Of a DNA stretch of 64,000 nucleotides, positions 35,403 through 44,012 are shown one piece after another (within the stretch, counting starts at the first letter, position 1; each line of letters begins with the position of its first letter). Where the stretch lies: NCBI RefSeq assembly GCF_010015475.1, contig NZ_SSNI01000029.1:1-64000 (forward strand), written 5' to 3'. Under the pieces are notes generated by a model. That model saw only the letters and a list, made by a program, of their open reading frames with translations, did no database searches and was not told where the DNA came from. A program made the position numbers and the translations under genes. This stretch comes from Pontibacter pamirensis (lineage in GTDB: Bacteria > Bacteroidota > Bacteroidia > Cytophagales > Hymenobacteraceae).

Positions 35403-38400
35403 TTAGAACTTCACATCCAGGTTTACTCCCAGGCTTCTGCTGTTTGGCAACTGGCCGTAAGTAAAGCCCTGCGCATTGCCGCCCTGAGAGTCTATTTCCG
35501 GGTCGATGTGCGGATTGTTCCTGAAGAGAATCGCCAGGTTGCGGCCTACAAAGGATATCCTAGCCGACTGGGCTTTGATTTTACTTGTCAGGAAAGTGGG
35601 TATTTCAAAACCGAGGCTCACCTCCCGCAGCTTCACATAAGTGGCATCAATGATAGCGGATTCATGGTAGGTGCGGGGGTTGTTGTAGCTGTAGAAAAGC
35701 TTGGCATCCACTATTACATCGTTGGGCACATACACAGGCGCTTCCTCCGAACCCACGTTCTTCACTCCTTTCCCTATAACGCCTTCTTCACGGCCTACGG
35801 CTGTTTCAGCGTACTGGCCTGTCCAGCGGGCCGTTCCGGTTCCTTCATCGTAAATATCCCCGCCCGCTCTCACATCAACCAAAGCACTTAAGGTGATTCC
35901 TTTGAAAGAAAGGGTGTTGGACATACCACCGATCCAGTCGGGTTGGATGTTGCCTAATACCTGCTGTCCTGACGCTACCTGAGGCCGGCCATCCTTGAAA
36001 ACAAGCTCTCCCTCCGGTGATCGCAGGAAGGCAGTGCCGTAGAAGGTGCCGTACGGCTGCCCCACACGCGCCTCCGAAGACATGCCGCGGGTAGCGTGAA
36101 GGGTATAGGTTGTCAGCCCCTCAGCCAGCTCCACTACCATACTGCGGTTGCGGGCATAGTTTAAGGCCACATCCCACTGCAGGCCATTACCCAACTGAAC
36201 GGGCGTGCCCGATACCATCACCTCCACCCCTTTGTTTGTCACTTCTCCAGCATTCAGGAAACGGCGGTTGTAGCCGCTTGCTTTGGATATCTCTACCCCC
36301 AGAATCTGATCCTCTGTAGTTTGGCTGTAGTAGGTGGCGTCCAGGCCAATCCTCCCGTCCAGGAACCGCAGATCAACTCCGAGCTCTTTGCCGGTTGTTA
36401 TTTCCGGCTTCAGGTTGGCATTGTTGATATCCGTGCTTTCGCCGAAGGCAGGCAAAGAACCATTCCAGGGGGTTTGCGCATTGTAAAGCTGGTAGAGTTG
36501 GTAAGGGTCCGCATCGTTTCCTACCTGCGCCCAACTAGCCCTTACTTTAGCAAAAGAAAGCAGGTTGCTGTTCAGGTTCAGCAGGTCTGTTACCACGCCA
36601 CTCACCGACACAGAAGGATAGAAGAAAGAGTTGTTGCTTGCCGGAAGCGTACTCGACCAGTCGTTGCGCCCGGTCACGTCCAGGAACAGGGCATCGCGGA
36701 AGCTAAATTGGGCTGCCCCAAAAAGGCTCTGCACGTTAAACTCTTCGATGGCACTTTGATTCGTGTTCGGAACGGCATTGTTGTCAAGCGTGTACAGGCC
36801 GTCGATAACCAGCCGCGTGACAGCAGCATAGTTGCGTTTGAAGTAGTTGCTGCGGTACACGCCACCTGCCTGCGCATTGAAAGAAAAGTCCGGCGTTATA
36901 TCCTGCTTATAGCTTAGGATGGCGTCATGGTTTGTCTCCTGGTTACGGATCACTTCCTCGCTGTAAGCCCCATACAAGGGGTTGCCGTTCGATACCCGTT
37001 CCCATGCATTGACATTGATGCGCGTGTCAGTCCAGAAATCAGTGCCGCTTCTGACCATCAAACTTAGTTTGTCATTAAAGTCATAGGTCAAGGACGCATT
37101 TCCCCGTAGCCTGTCCTTAGCATTGCCATATGTGAGGAACTCCTGCGAGTAGAAAGGATTTGTGAAGAAAGTGTGCTGCCAGTTGGGAGGCAAATTGTCT
37201 GATGGCCGCTGGATGTGCGCATCCTCGTAATCACGCCAGTTCTTTAACCGCTCCCACGACACATGCCTGTGCGACCATATAAACTGCTGCCCCGACTGGT
37301 AAGAGCGGTTGTCAGACCCCGACTCTACGTATTCGCCACTCACTACTGCTTTCAGCTTAGAGGTAAGGTTGTAAGCTGAGTTGATGCTGAAGTTATTGCG
37401 CGTGAAGTCGTTGTTATACATAATCCCTTTTTGGTCTAAGCGGCCAAGAGACAGGCGGAAACTGCCTTTGTCGTTGCCACCTGTAAGCGCCACTGAATTG
37501 AAGAAGGTCTTACCTGTATCCCAGAACTCGTCCCAGTTATCCGGTTGGGGCGTTAAGGGGGCTACGTCTGTTCCAGTCCACCACTGCCGCACCAGGCGTC
37601 CGTCCATCGGAGCACCCCAGCTTTCATCCGTACCCGCTGTACCGCTTAGCGGCGCATTGGGGCCGTATGCCGCACGATACTGGTCTATCTCCAGAGGGTC
37701 TGTAATGGCACCGCTTCTGCCGTTGGTATACCAGGTGCGATACCCGTTGCCGCCACCGTAAATATCCTGGAAGTCCGGCTTCACCAGTGGTCTTTCAAAA
37801 GTGGCGCTGGAGCTTAGCTCTACTCCTATTCCCTGCGTACCCGAACCGTTTTTGGTGGTAATCAAAATAACGCCGTTGGCAGCCCGCGAACCGTAAAGGG
37901 CAGCGGCGTTTGGCCCTTTCAGGATAGACATGGAAGCAATGTTATCCGGGTTGATTTCCGAGATACCGCCGCCATACCGGTTGTCGTTCGATTGCTGCAG
38001 GGGCACACCATCCACTACTACAAGGGGCTGGTTGTTGCGGCTAACGGAGCCCATGCCCCGGATAATAATGTTGGAACTGCTGCCCGGACCGCCGTTGCTG
38101 CTCACCTGAACCCCAGCCACGCGGCCAGACAGGTTGTTCACCACGTTCGATGTCTTTACCTCCGTCAGCTCTTCCCCGCTTACTTCCTGCATGGTATATC
38201 CCAGGGCCTTTTTCTCCCTTTCGATACCGAAGGCCGTGACCACCACTTCAGAAAGCTGCCTGGAATCAGGCGCCATTACAACATTATAAGCCGACTGGTT
38301 ACCAATGAGCACCTCCTGCGCCAACATGCCAATAAAGGAGAAGACAAGGGTACCGCCCTCTTCAGGAACGGAGAGATTGAATTCCCCTTCCACGCCCGTG

Positions 38401-38561
38401 ACTGTTCCTTTTGTAGTTCCTTTTAAGACAACGCTTACACCGGGTAGCGGCAGGTCGTCTTCCTGTGAGGTTACCGTACCGGAAACCATTCTACTTTGTG
38501 CTACTGCATAGCTGCTATGCAGTAGCCAAATAACCATTACAGCTAGTAAAGTTTTGTTCAT
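35403..38561 (-). CDS. SusC/RagA family TonB-dependent transporter (second pair)
   Basis: A 1052-residue protein. Signal peptide (ends AVAQ), carboxypeptidase-regulatory-like domain (MVSGTVTSQEDDLPLPGVSVVLKG, about 23-100), SusC box LSEVVVTAFGIEREKKALGYTMQEVSG near residue 108, the plug (about 125-225, GSRAANGVILITTKNG) and a full barrel with the terminal strand LGVNLDVKF. No STN domain is present. It is the first gene of region C. There is no hydrolase beside it, so its ligand could be a peptide, a phosphorylated compound or an oligosaccharide made elsewhere. It is divergently transcribed from the Hint-domain gene. Confidence 0.95.
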   Translation of the reverse strand: MNKTLLAVMVIWLLHSSYAVAQSRMVSGTVTSQEDDLPLPGVSVVLKGTTKGTVTGVEGEFNLSVPEEGGTLVFSFIGMLAQEVLIGNQSAYNVVMAPDSRQLSEVVVTAFGIEREKKALGYTMQEVSGEELTEVKTSNVVNNLSGRVAGVQVSSNGGPGSSSNIIIRGMGSVSRNNQPLVVVDGVPLQQSNDNRYGGGISEINPDNIASMSILKGPNAAALYGSRAANGVILITTKNGSGTQGIGVELSSSATFERPLVKPDFQDIYGGGNGYRTWYTNGRSGAITDPLEIDQYRAAYGPNAPLSGTAGTDESWGAPMDGRLVRQWWTGTDVAPLTPQPDNWDEFWDTGKTFFNSVALTGGNDKGSFRLSLGRLDQKGIMYNNDFTRNNFSINSAYNLTSKLKAVVSGEYVESGSDNRSYQSGQQFIWSHRHVSWERLKNWRDYEDAHIQRPSDNLPPNWQHTFFTNPFYSQEFLTYGNAKDRLRGNASLTYDFNDKLSLMVRSGTDFWTDTRINVNAWERVSNGNPLYGAYSEEVIRNQETNHDAILSYKQDITPDFSFNAQAGGVYRSNYFKRNYAAVTRLVIDGLYTLDNNAVPNTNQSAIEEFNVQSLFGAAQFSFRDALFLDVTGRNDWSSTLPASNNSFFYPSVSVSGVVTDLLNLNSNLLSFAKVRASWAQVGNDADPYQLYQLYNAQTPWNGSLPAFGESTDINNANLKPEITTGKELGVDLRFLDGRIGLDATYYSQTTEDQILGVEISKASGYNRRFLNAGEVTNKGVEVMVSGTPVQLGNGLQWDVALNYARNRSMVVELAEGLTTYTLHATRGMSSEARVGQPYGTFYGTAFLRSPEGELVFKDGRPQVASGQQVLGNIQPDWIGGMSNTLSFKGITLSALVDVRAGGDIYDEGTGTARWTGQYAETAVGREEGVIGKGVKNVGSEEAPVYVPNDVIVDAKLFYSYNNPRTYHESAIIDATYVKLREVSLGFEIPTFLTSKIKAQSARISFVGRNLAILFRNNPHIDPEIDSQGGNAQGFTYGQLPNSRSLGVNLDVKF

Positions 38562-39028
38562 ACGTGGTAAAATTTAAAGTGGAAAAGAAAATATATCCAG
38601 AGCAACAAACAGGTAAGCGCAGGGGAGTCAGAATCTATCTCATATAAATTATCCTATTTATATGATGCGATAGTTTTGATTGTTGTTGTATCAATATTAA
38701 ACTAACAAATTAACAAACACAAATTAAATTTTAAATTATTTTAAACTAAATATACTTTTCATTAAAAATATGTTAATTAAATAGCTGAATTACTGTATTG
38801 TTTATAATAAAACAGCAAAATGTTTGAAAATACAAAGTGACCACTTACCTTTTATGATGATTACTCAATTACCCCCCTATAAAATCAGGGGGTAATATTA
38901 CCAAACTACTTATATAATATATAAACAGATTAAAAATTCATACCCTATAATATATATTATTAAAAATTTATCACTATTATTGATATAAACATACATCAAT
39001 CATTATTTTAATCTAAAAGAAATCAGTT
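38562..39028. other. AT-rich divergent promoter region between susC and the Hint-domain gene
   Basis: Four hundred and sixty bases, markedly AT-rich, between two divergent starts. A strong hairpin lies at 38868-38896 (listed separately). Long A/T tracts next to the Hint gene resemble the AU-rich leaders of well-expressed Bacteroidota genes. No coding frame. Confidence 0.6.
38868..38896. promoter_or_regulatory. GC-core hairpin in the divergent promoter region
   Basis: attaccccc and gggggtaat are perfectly complementary over 9 bases around an 11-base loop, in otherwise very AT-rich DNA. It could be an operator, an attenuator or a terminator that insulates the two divergent units. Sequence alone does not decide. 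Confidence 0.4.
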
Positions 39029-40075
39029 ATGAGATCTAAAATCAACAACCTTGTTTATTTTATATTATTGCTATTTAGAAGACTTTACACCTGTATTTGT
39101 CTTCTGGCAATTGGATTTACCATCCTGGCTGCACCTAGCAGTTATGGTCAGAATGATCCGGCTTCACTCACGATGGAGGATTACAAGAAATTCTCATCTT
39201 ATAAAATTGATAGCCCGGAGGAAGACACTTACATCAAGTTTGAGAACACTTATGTATTGGATCGGGAGGCAAAGCCATATGTATTCAACTACAGCGATGG
39301 GGTTGAAAGAAGAATTTATGTATACAAGATGCTGAAAGGAGCAAATAGAGATGAGGTTGGCACTATGGCCATGTATGCTGCACCGAAAAGTGGCAAGACT
39401 ATCAAGGTCTGCATTCCGGGAGCCGGGGCTGACAAAAAGGTTTGGGACTATTACATAGATGAACTGAAACTGAATGGTGAGCAGGAACAGGGCTTCCTGT
39501 CTACACTGGCGTTTGTGCTCTCCAGAGAATACTCCCGCGAGCATGCCAACGCAGGCAAAGGCCCCAGCACTGCGGCAAAGGAAAACACGGACTATGACTT
39601 CTGCTTTCCGGCAGGTGCCCTTGTAGCCTTAGCGGACGGCACTGCCAAACCCATTGAGCAGGTAAAGGCAGGTGATGAGTTACTCGCGTTTGATTCAGTT
39701 TTGCAAGGCACCCGCGAGACAACTGTAACAGGCGTACAGTCGCATTATAAAGAGCAGGGCATACAGATAACTAAGCTGGTGCTGTTGCCAACCGAGGAGC
39801 TTTTTGCGTCTGTTAGCGCCTGGGCACCGTCAGCACCTATCGAACTGGAGGCCACAGGGAACCACCCGGTTTACACAAAAGAAGGCAAAAAAGAGATGCG
39901 CCAGGTAAAGGAAGGCGACATCCTGTATCACTTCGACAGCGCGATTCATGGGTTCAGGGAATACAAAGTAACCGCGAAAGTGCAGCAAGCGCAGCAACTG
40001 GTAAAGCAGGTTTATAACCTGGAAACAGAAGCTGGCAATTATCTTGTAAACGGCACAGTGGTGTTGGATAAGTAA
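39029..40075 (+). CDS. Secreted protein with a C-terminal Hint (Hedgehog/intein) domain
   Basis: A 348-residue protein with a signal peptide (ending SYGQ, about residue 41) and a novel-looking N-terminal domain to about residue 185 (LTMEDYKKFSSYKIDSPEEDTYIKFENTYVLD, then VGTMAMYAAPKSGKTIK). A Hint domain starts at Cys192 (CFPAGALVALADGTAKPIEQVKAGDELLAFD). The block-B motif T-G-N-His279-P is present, and the domain ends VYNLETEAGNYLVNGTVV. The residues for N-to-S acyl shift at Cys192 are present, but the terminal Asn and a C-extein are absent, so splicing is impossible. Hedgehog-like cleavage or conjugation of the N-terminal half remains possible. It is divergent from the second susC. Confidence 0.82.
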   Translation: MRSKINNLVYFILLLFRRLYTCICLLAIGFTILAAPSSYGQNDPASLTMEDYKKFSSYKIDSPEEDTYIKFENTYVLDREAKPYVFNYSDGVERRIYVYKMLKGANRDEVGTMAMYAAPKSGKTIKVCIPGAGADKKVWDYYIDELKLNGEQEQGFLSTLAFVLSREYSREHANAGKGPSTAAKENTDYDFCFPAGALVALADGTAKPIEQVKAGDELLAFDSVLQGTRETTVTGVQSHYKEQGIQITKLVLLPTEELFASVSAWAPSAPIELEATGNHPVYTKEGKKEMRQVKEGDILYHFDSAIHGFREYKVTAKVQQAQQLVKQVYNLETEAGNYLVNGTVVLDK

Positions 40076-40102
40076 TAAAGTCCTTTCTACAAACAGCTTC
40101 AT

Positions 40103-40148
40103 AAACAAAGGCGCCGCGGGCGTAATTTTACCCGCGGCCCCTTTGTTT
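40103..40148 (+). terminator. Intrinsic terminator of the Hint-domain gene
   Basis: An about 17-base stem (40103-40120 with 40131-40148, core gccgcggg/cccgcggc) around a 10-base loop, 27 bases past the stop codon and ending in a T-rich stretch. Confidence 0.85.
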
Positions 40149-40519
40149 TTAAGGAGAATCATACTCCTTTCAGCTAGGGCTAACGCAGTTTTAACATAAA
40201 AAACCTCCTGATCTCGCCATTAATTGGCACGCGCTACTACTCCATTCACAAGATATCTATTATCAAAAATACGGCAGCACAAGGCTTAACAAGTAAAAAA
40301 AATCCACCATACACCCTATGTTATCAATAAACTATTAAGTGAGTATGCACTCAAAAATACACAATACTTTCTTTGCTGTGTTACATACACTCTGTTTAAC
40401 TCGGAGCCATGGCAATGAGAAAGCCCTTTCCTGATTAAAAGGAAAGGGCTTTGCATTTACTCCCAAAAAAATTATTCAAAAAAAAAACAGGTAAAAGATA
40501 ATCTATATACTAACACTGG
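40149..40519. other. Non-coding region between convergent Hint and aminotransferase genes
   Basis: About 370 bases between convergent genes, with one terminator at each side. The centre is AT-rich and shows nothing recognisable. Confidence 0.55.
40420..40452 (-). terminator. Intrinsic terminator of the aminotransferase gene
   Basis: aaagccctttcct and aggaaagggcttt form a perfect 13-base stem with a 7-base loop, about 67 bases past the aminotransferase stop codon. Confidence 0.8.
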
Positions 40520-41677
40520 TTAAGATATTTGCTTGAAGGCATCGGCGAACAGCTTCATATCCTCCATTGTGCCCAAACTTACCCGGCACCACTGCTGATC
40601 GTAGAACTCCCAGTTCCGCAGCCCGACACCTCGCTTCAGCATCTCCTCACTAAATTTCTTACCGTTCATCTTCAGCGGGAACATGATAAAGTTAGTGTGA
40701 GAAGGCAAATAAGTATATCCCTCTTTTTTGAGCACACCGTAAGTGAAGTCTTTGGCTTCCTGGTTCTTCTGCACACAGAACTTTGTAAACTCTTTGTCTT
40801 GCAGGCTCGCAAGGGCAGCGCTGGCTGAAGTGGCACTCAGATTACCCGCACCGTTGGTATACTTGCCAAGTTCTTTCACCATTTCAGGCTGGGCTACCAC
40901 ATAACCAACACGCAAACCGGCGAAACCGTGTACTTTGGAGAAGGTTCGCGCTATAATCACGTTCTGGCCTTTTTGCACCAGGTCTACCATAGACTGCTTC
41001 TTCGGATCTGCCACGTAGTCAATGTAAGCCTCATCAATGAATATAGGCTTGCGTTTTGATACCGATTCGCAGAAAGAGCGGAGTTTATCTGATGGCGTGA
41101 TAGTGGCTGTGGGGTTATTGGGGTTCACAATATACACAAGGCTGATATCGTCGTTCACTTTTTTCTCCATGGCGTCCAGGTCGTGGGCGAAATCCTTGGT
41201 AAGCGGCACCTTTACCCAACCAGCACCAACATCTACCGCCGACCGCACCAGAGACGCATAAGTGGGGTCGGCAGACAGAATAGAGCCTCCCTTGCTGGAA
41301 TACTTAAGAGCGGCAGCTAATAGCAGCTCACTTGAGCCTGCTCCCAGGAGGATATGCTCTTCTGACACGCCCTCCTCTTTGGCAATAGCAGCCCGCAGTG
41401 CCATCACGCTATCCCGTGGGTAGCGGTTGCCCGAATTAACGGCTTCCATCAGCGCCGCTTTGGCTTTTTCAGAGGGCCCAAAGGGATTCTCGTTGGAGGT
41501 AAGCCGCGCCTGCATTCTCGGCAGGTCGGCCAGAATTTTGTGCATGTCCGCTCTTGGAGGAACAAGTAAGGAAGCAGGAGCTGCTTTCGCCAGCTTAGGC
41601 AAACCAACTGCGTATAAGCCTGCTGCGATCAGTGCACTAGACCTGATCCAATCTCTTCTGTTTAATTCTGTTGCCAT
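40520..41677 (-). CDS. Tat-exported PLP aminotransferase (histidinol-phosphate aminotransferase-like)
   Basis: A 385-residue fold-type I aminotransferase. The N-terminus LNRRDWIRSSALIAAGLYAVGLPKLAKA is a twin-arginine signal with cleavage after AKA near residue 32. The catalytic domain has LTSNENPFGPS, LLGAGSSELLLAAAL, NPNNPTATITP, IDEAYIDYV and the PLP lysine in ARTFSKVHGFAGLRVGY, as in HisC. Tat export implies that it folds with PLP in the cytosol and works in the periplasm, so it is not the histidine biosynthesis enzyme. It is followed on its upstream side by another Tat-exported amine-acting enzyme (122-base gap), suggesting amino acid or amine deamination outside the cytosol. Confidence 0.9.
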   Translation of the reverse strand: MATELNRRDWIRSSALIAAGLYAVGLPKLAKAAPASLLVPPRADMHKILADLPRMQARLTSNENPFGPSEKAKAALMEAVNSGNRYPRDSVMALRAAIAKEEGVSEEHILLGAGSSELLLAAALKYSSKGGSILSADPTYASLVRSAVDVGAGWVKVPLTKDFAHDLDAMEKKVNDDISLVYIVNPNNPTATITPSDKLRSFCESVSKRKPIFIDEAYIDYVADPKKQSMVDLVQKGQNVIIARTFSKVHGFAGLRVGYVVAQPEMVKELGKYTNGAGNLSATSASAALASLQDKEFTKFCVQKNQEAKDFTYGVLKKEGYTYLPSHTNFIMFPLKMNGKKFSEEMLKRGVGLRNWEFYDQQWCRVSLGTMEDMKLFADAFKQIS

Positions 41678-41799
41678 GTTTGTAAAGATTTAAGATTCAT
41701 AAAATCTGTTGAAATGTTAATAAGTATAGAGGACAGTGAATCGGCCTGACTGGCAGGCAGTGGAGAGCAAGTGTACTTTTATCTACTGGTGTATCTAGT

Positions 41800-43389
41800 T
41801 TAGCCTTTTCGCCCCACCTGCGCCTGCTGCGTATGCATTACCCGCTCATGCAGGTCGCGCACAGAGCGCCTGGCCGACTCAAACGCCCCGGCCATCCATG
41901 CCGTGAGGTAGGTGGTGTGTTCCCCGGCAAAATAAACCGGGCCGTCGGGCTGCAGAAGCGCCGGGTAAAAGCGCTCCCTGCTCTCTGCGGTGTAAGTGGC
42001 AAAAGCACCCTGGCTGTACCTGATCTTGTGCCAGGCAAGCGAGAAGGAAGACTCAAACTCCTGCTTATACTGCGGATGGATTTTGCTTCCCTGTTCAAGC
42101 GCCAGCTTCTCGCGCTCAGCGTGCGGCAGGTTCCCCACTTTTACTGCCTTGTCTCCGAAGTTATAGTAACCTACCAGCGTGCCCTTTTTGGACAGAAAGC
42201 CGTTTGACGGATAGAAGATCTGGTGAATGTCCATGTTGGTGCGGGAAATGCCGCCATAGATATGATCATCCTCTTCCCAGAAACGGCGCTTAAACTGGAG
42301 GCCTATCTTTCCGGCCTCATAATAGGAGACACTGTCAATAGCGCGCAAAACAGCAGAAGAAAAGTCTGACTTAATACTGGAAAGCACGGGCAGCGGAATG
42401 GTACAGATACAGAAATCACCTTCTAATTCTTTTGTCTTGCCTGCACTGTCGGCATATACCACGCGGGCACCTTCGGCTGTTTTCCGGATCTCGCGCACTT
42501 CCGCTTTGTACTGAATGTCCTTGCCTACCTTGCGCTCAAAGGCTTTGGTTATCATATCCATTCCGCCTACCGGCTGCAGCATCGTCATTTGCTGCTCGTA
42601 TATGTAGTCGCCGATGTTGTAGAAGGAATGCCCGATTAAGCCAGACCGCATAATTTCTGAAAGCTCGTAGGGGTCCGCCAGTTTACCCGGGGCGTCGCCT
42701 GCCCCCGGTGGTGTAACATACCCCCGGCGGGATGTTCCTTTGTATAGCTTGTCCGGGTCCAGTTCCCCTTCCGATCGCAGGTATTCAATCAGTATCTCCT
42801 TGTCTTCAACCGTCATGGGTTTATCCAGCGCATCTTGGTCCACAGCCTTGGCCAGGAGCTCACTGGTGTAGCCCCGCATATCGTTGTGTATCTCCCGTAT
42901 CCGGATTGGCTTGTTGGCAAGTGCCCCCTGCCCATCGTTGTAAATAAAGCCTGCTTCGTTTATGTTGTTGTAGGTCTCCAGCTGCACGCCCAGTTCCCGG
43001 CAGTAGTGCATCGAGAGTTCGTGGTGGTGCGGGATGCGGGCGGCTCCAGCGTTAAAGTACATCCCCTCATCGAACTTTGCCCGCTGCTCCATACCATCCA
43101 ACTCAATTTCCCTGGTGTTATTCCGAACTGTCCAGATGCGCCCCCCGGAACGGTCCCTGGCTTCTAGGATGGTGCATTTATAGCCTAGCTTTTTCAGCTC
43201 ATAGGCAGCTGCCATGCCAGCCAGCCCTGCACCCAGTATGATAACATGTTTTCCGGTGCCTTTTCCCTCCAGATTAAATGCCTCTGCGGGTGCAGCTTTC
43301 AGAAGCCCTAAAGCCATCATAGCCGGATAACTTGAACCAGCTAACAGAGAGGCTTTCGATATAAAGTCGCGACGTGATATACCTGCCAT
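41800..43389 (-). CDS. Tat-exported flavin monoamine oxidase family protein
   Basis: A protein of 529 residues from the ATG at 43389 (an upstream TTG adds two). Twin-arginine signal ISRRDFISKASLLAG with cleavage after PAEA. The FAD-binding motif VIILGAGLAGMAAAYELKKLGYKCTILEARDRSGGR is near residue 48, and the C-terminal flavin block VYFAGEHTTYLTAWMAGAFESARR near residue 490. Members oxidatively deaminate amines or L-amino acids (tryptophan 2-monooxygenase and L-amino acid oxidase type). It probably forms a unit with the exported aminotransferase. The exact substrate is not readable. Confidence 0.9.
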   Translation of the reverse strand: MAGISRRDFISKASLLAGSSYPAMMALGLLKAAPAEAFNLEGKGTGKHVIILGAGLAGMAAAYELKKLGYKCTILEARDRSGGRIWTVRNNTREIELDGMEQRAKFDEGMYFNAGAARIPHHHELSMHYCRELGVQLETYNNINEAGFIYNDGQGALANKPIRIREIHNDMRGYTSELLAKAVDQDALDKPMTVEDKEILIEYLRSEGELDPDKLYKGTSRRGYVTPPGAGDAPGKLADPYELSEIMRSGLIGHSFYNIGDYIYEQQMTMLQPVGGMDMITKAFERKVGKDIQYKAEVREIRKTAEGARVVYADSAGKTKELEGDFCICTIPLPVLSSIKSDFSSAVLRAIDSVSYYEAGKIGLQFKRRFWEEDDHIYGGISRTNMDIHQIFYPSNGFLSKKGTLVGYYNFGDKAVKVGNLPHAEREKLALEQGSKIHPQYKQEFESSFSLAWHKIRYSQGAFATYTAESRERFYPALLQPDGPVYFAGEHTTYLTAWMAGAFESARRSVRDLHERVMHTQQAQVGRKG

Positions 43390-43563
43390 AAACAATTATA
43401 ATTTGATTGAAACTGCTTAAATAATATTTACAAAAAACACTATAAATCAGAAAGTGATTAACAACTTACTAATAATATAAGCTATCTATTGAAATATAGT
43501 TAATATAATTGACATAATAAACAAATTTTGATAATTCATATTATTCAGAGAGATTTGCTAACA

Positions 43564-43608
43564 CAGCGGAGCCTGTTGGTAGTGAATTGCTCCCGCTATA
43601 GCCTGTTT
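43564..43608. repeat. Decayed fragment of the dispersed palindromic repeat
   Basis: cagcggagcctgtt (43564-43577) and gctcccgctatagcctgttt (43589-43608) carry the repeat core seen at 28936-28992 with small deletions. The palindromic pairing is largely lost. Confidence 0.4.
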
Positions 43609-43638
43609 TTTGTAAAATGAAAAGGAACGGAGATATTG

Positions 43639-43668
43639 CCTGTTGCGGTGGGGCTCCACTGCAACAGG
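43639..43668. repeat. Stem-loop next to the decayed repeat
   Basis: cctgttgcggtgg pairs with ccactgcaacagg over 13 bases with one G-U pair, around a 4-base loop. It has no flanking T run and lies far from either gene end, so it is more likely part of the repeat element than a terminator. Confidence 0.5.
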
Positions 43669-44012
43669 AGGAAATGCAACAGACCTAGCTCATTTGAACA
43701 CAAGCAGAAGCAGTGATAGGTTAATATTCAAGGAGCTTGAAAAGCTTAGTATGCCAACTGTTCTTTATCCGGATTAAGTCGCATGCACGTGTTTCACTTA
43801 CAGTCAAACGGAGGTGCGCTTTTAAATAAATCTTTGTCCAGAACCGGCAACTGAGTGCCTTGCTTGGTTTGGAGGGCTGTAAGTTTATGAAGTATAAGGT
43901 GGGTATTATCAGGTTCTTTCAGGTTTAAAAGAACTCAGCATTGATGATGCATGAACGGTAGTACCAGCAAAACTTTCTGGCACAACACGAGCACCAATGT
44001 CATGGCTGCAAG

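Larger units (their letters stand above)
43390..44012. other. Non-coding region between amine oxidase and symporter genes
   Basis: About 620 bases. The left 160 are AT-rich (amine oxidase promoter). The middle holds a decayed copy of the dispersed repeat and a hairpin, each listed separately. The right 300 bases show nothing recognisable. Confidence 0.55.

Noticed and set aside
40103-40148. GC-rich inverted repeat as another copy of the dispersed repeat
   Set aside because: It lacks the ccagcgg...cctgt core and sits 27 bases after a stop codon with a T-rich tail, which fits a terminator.
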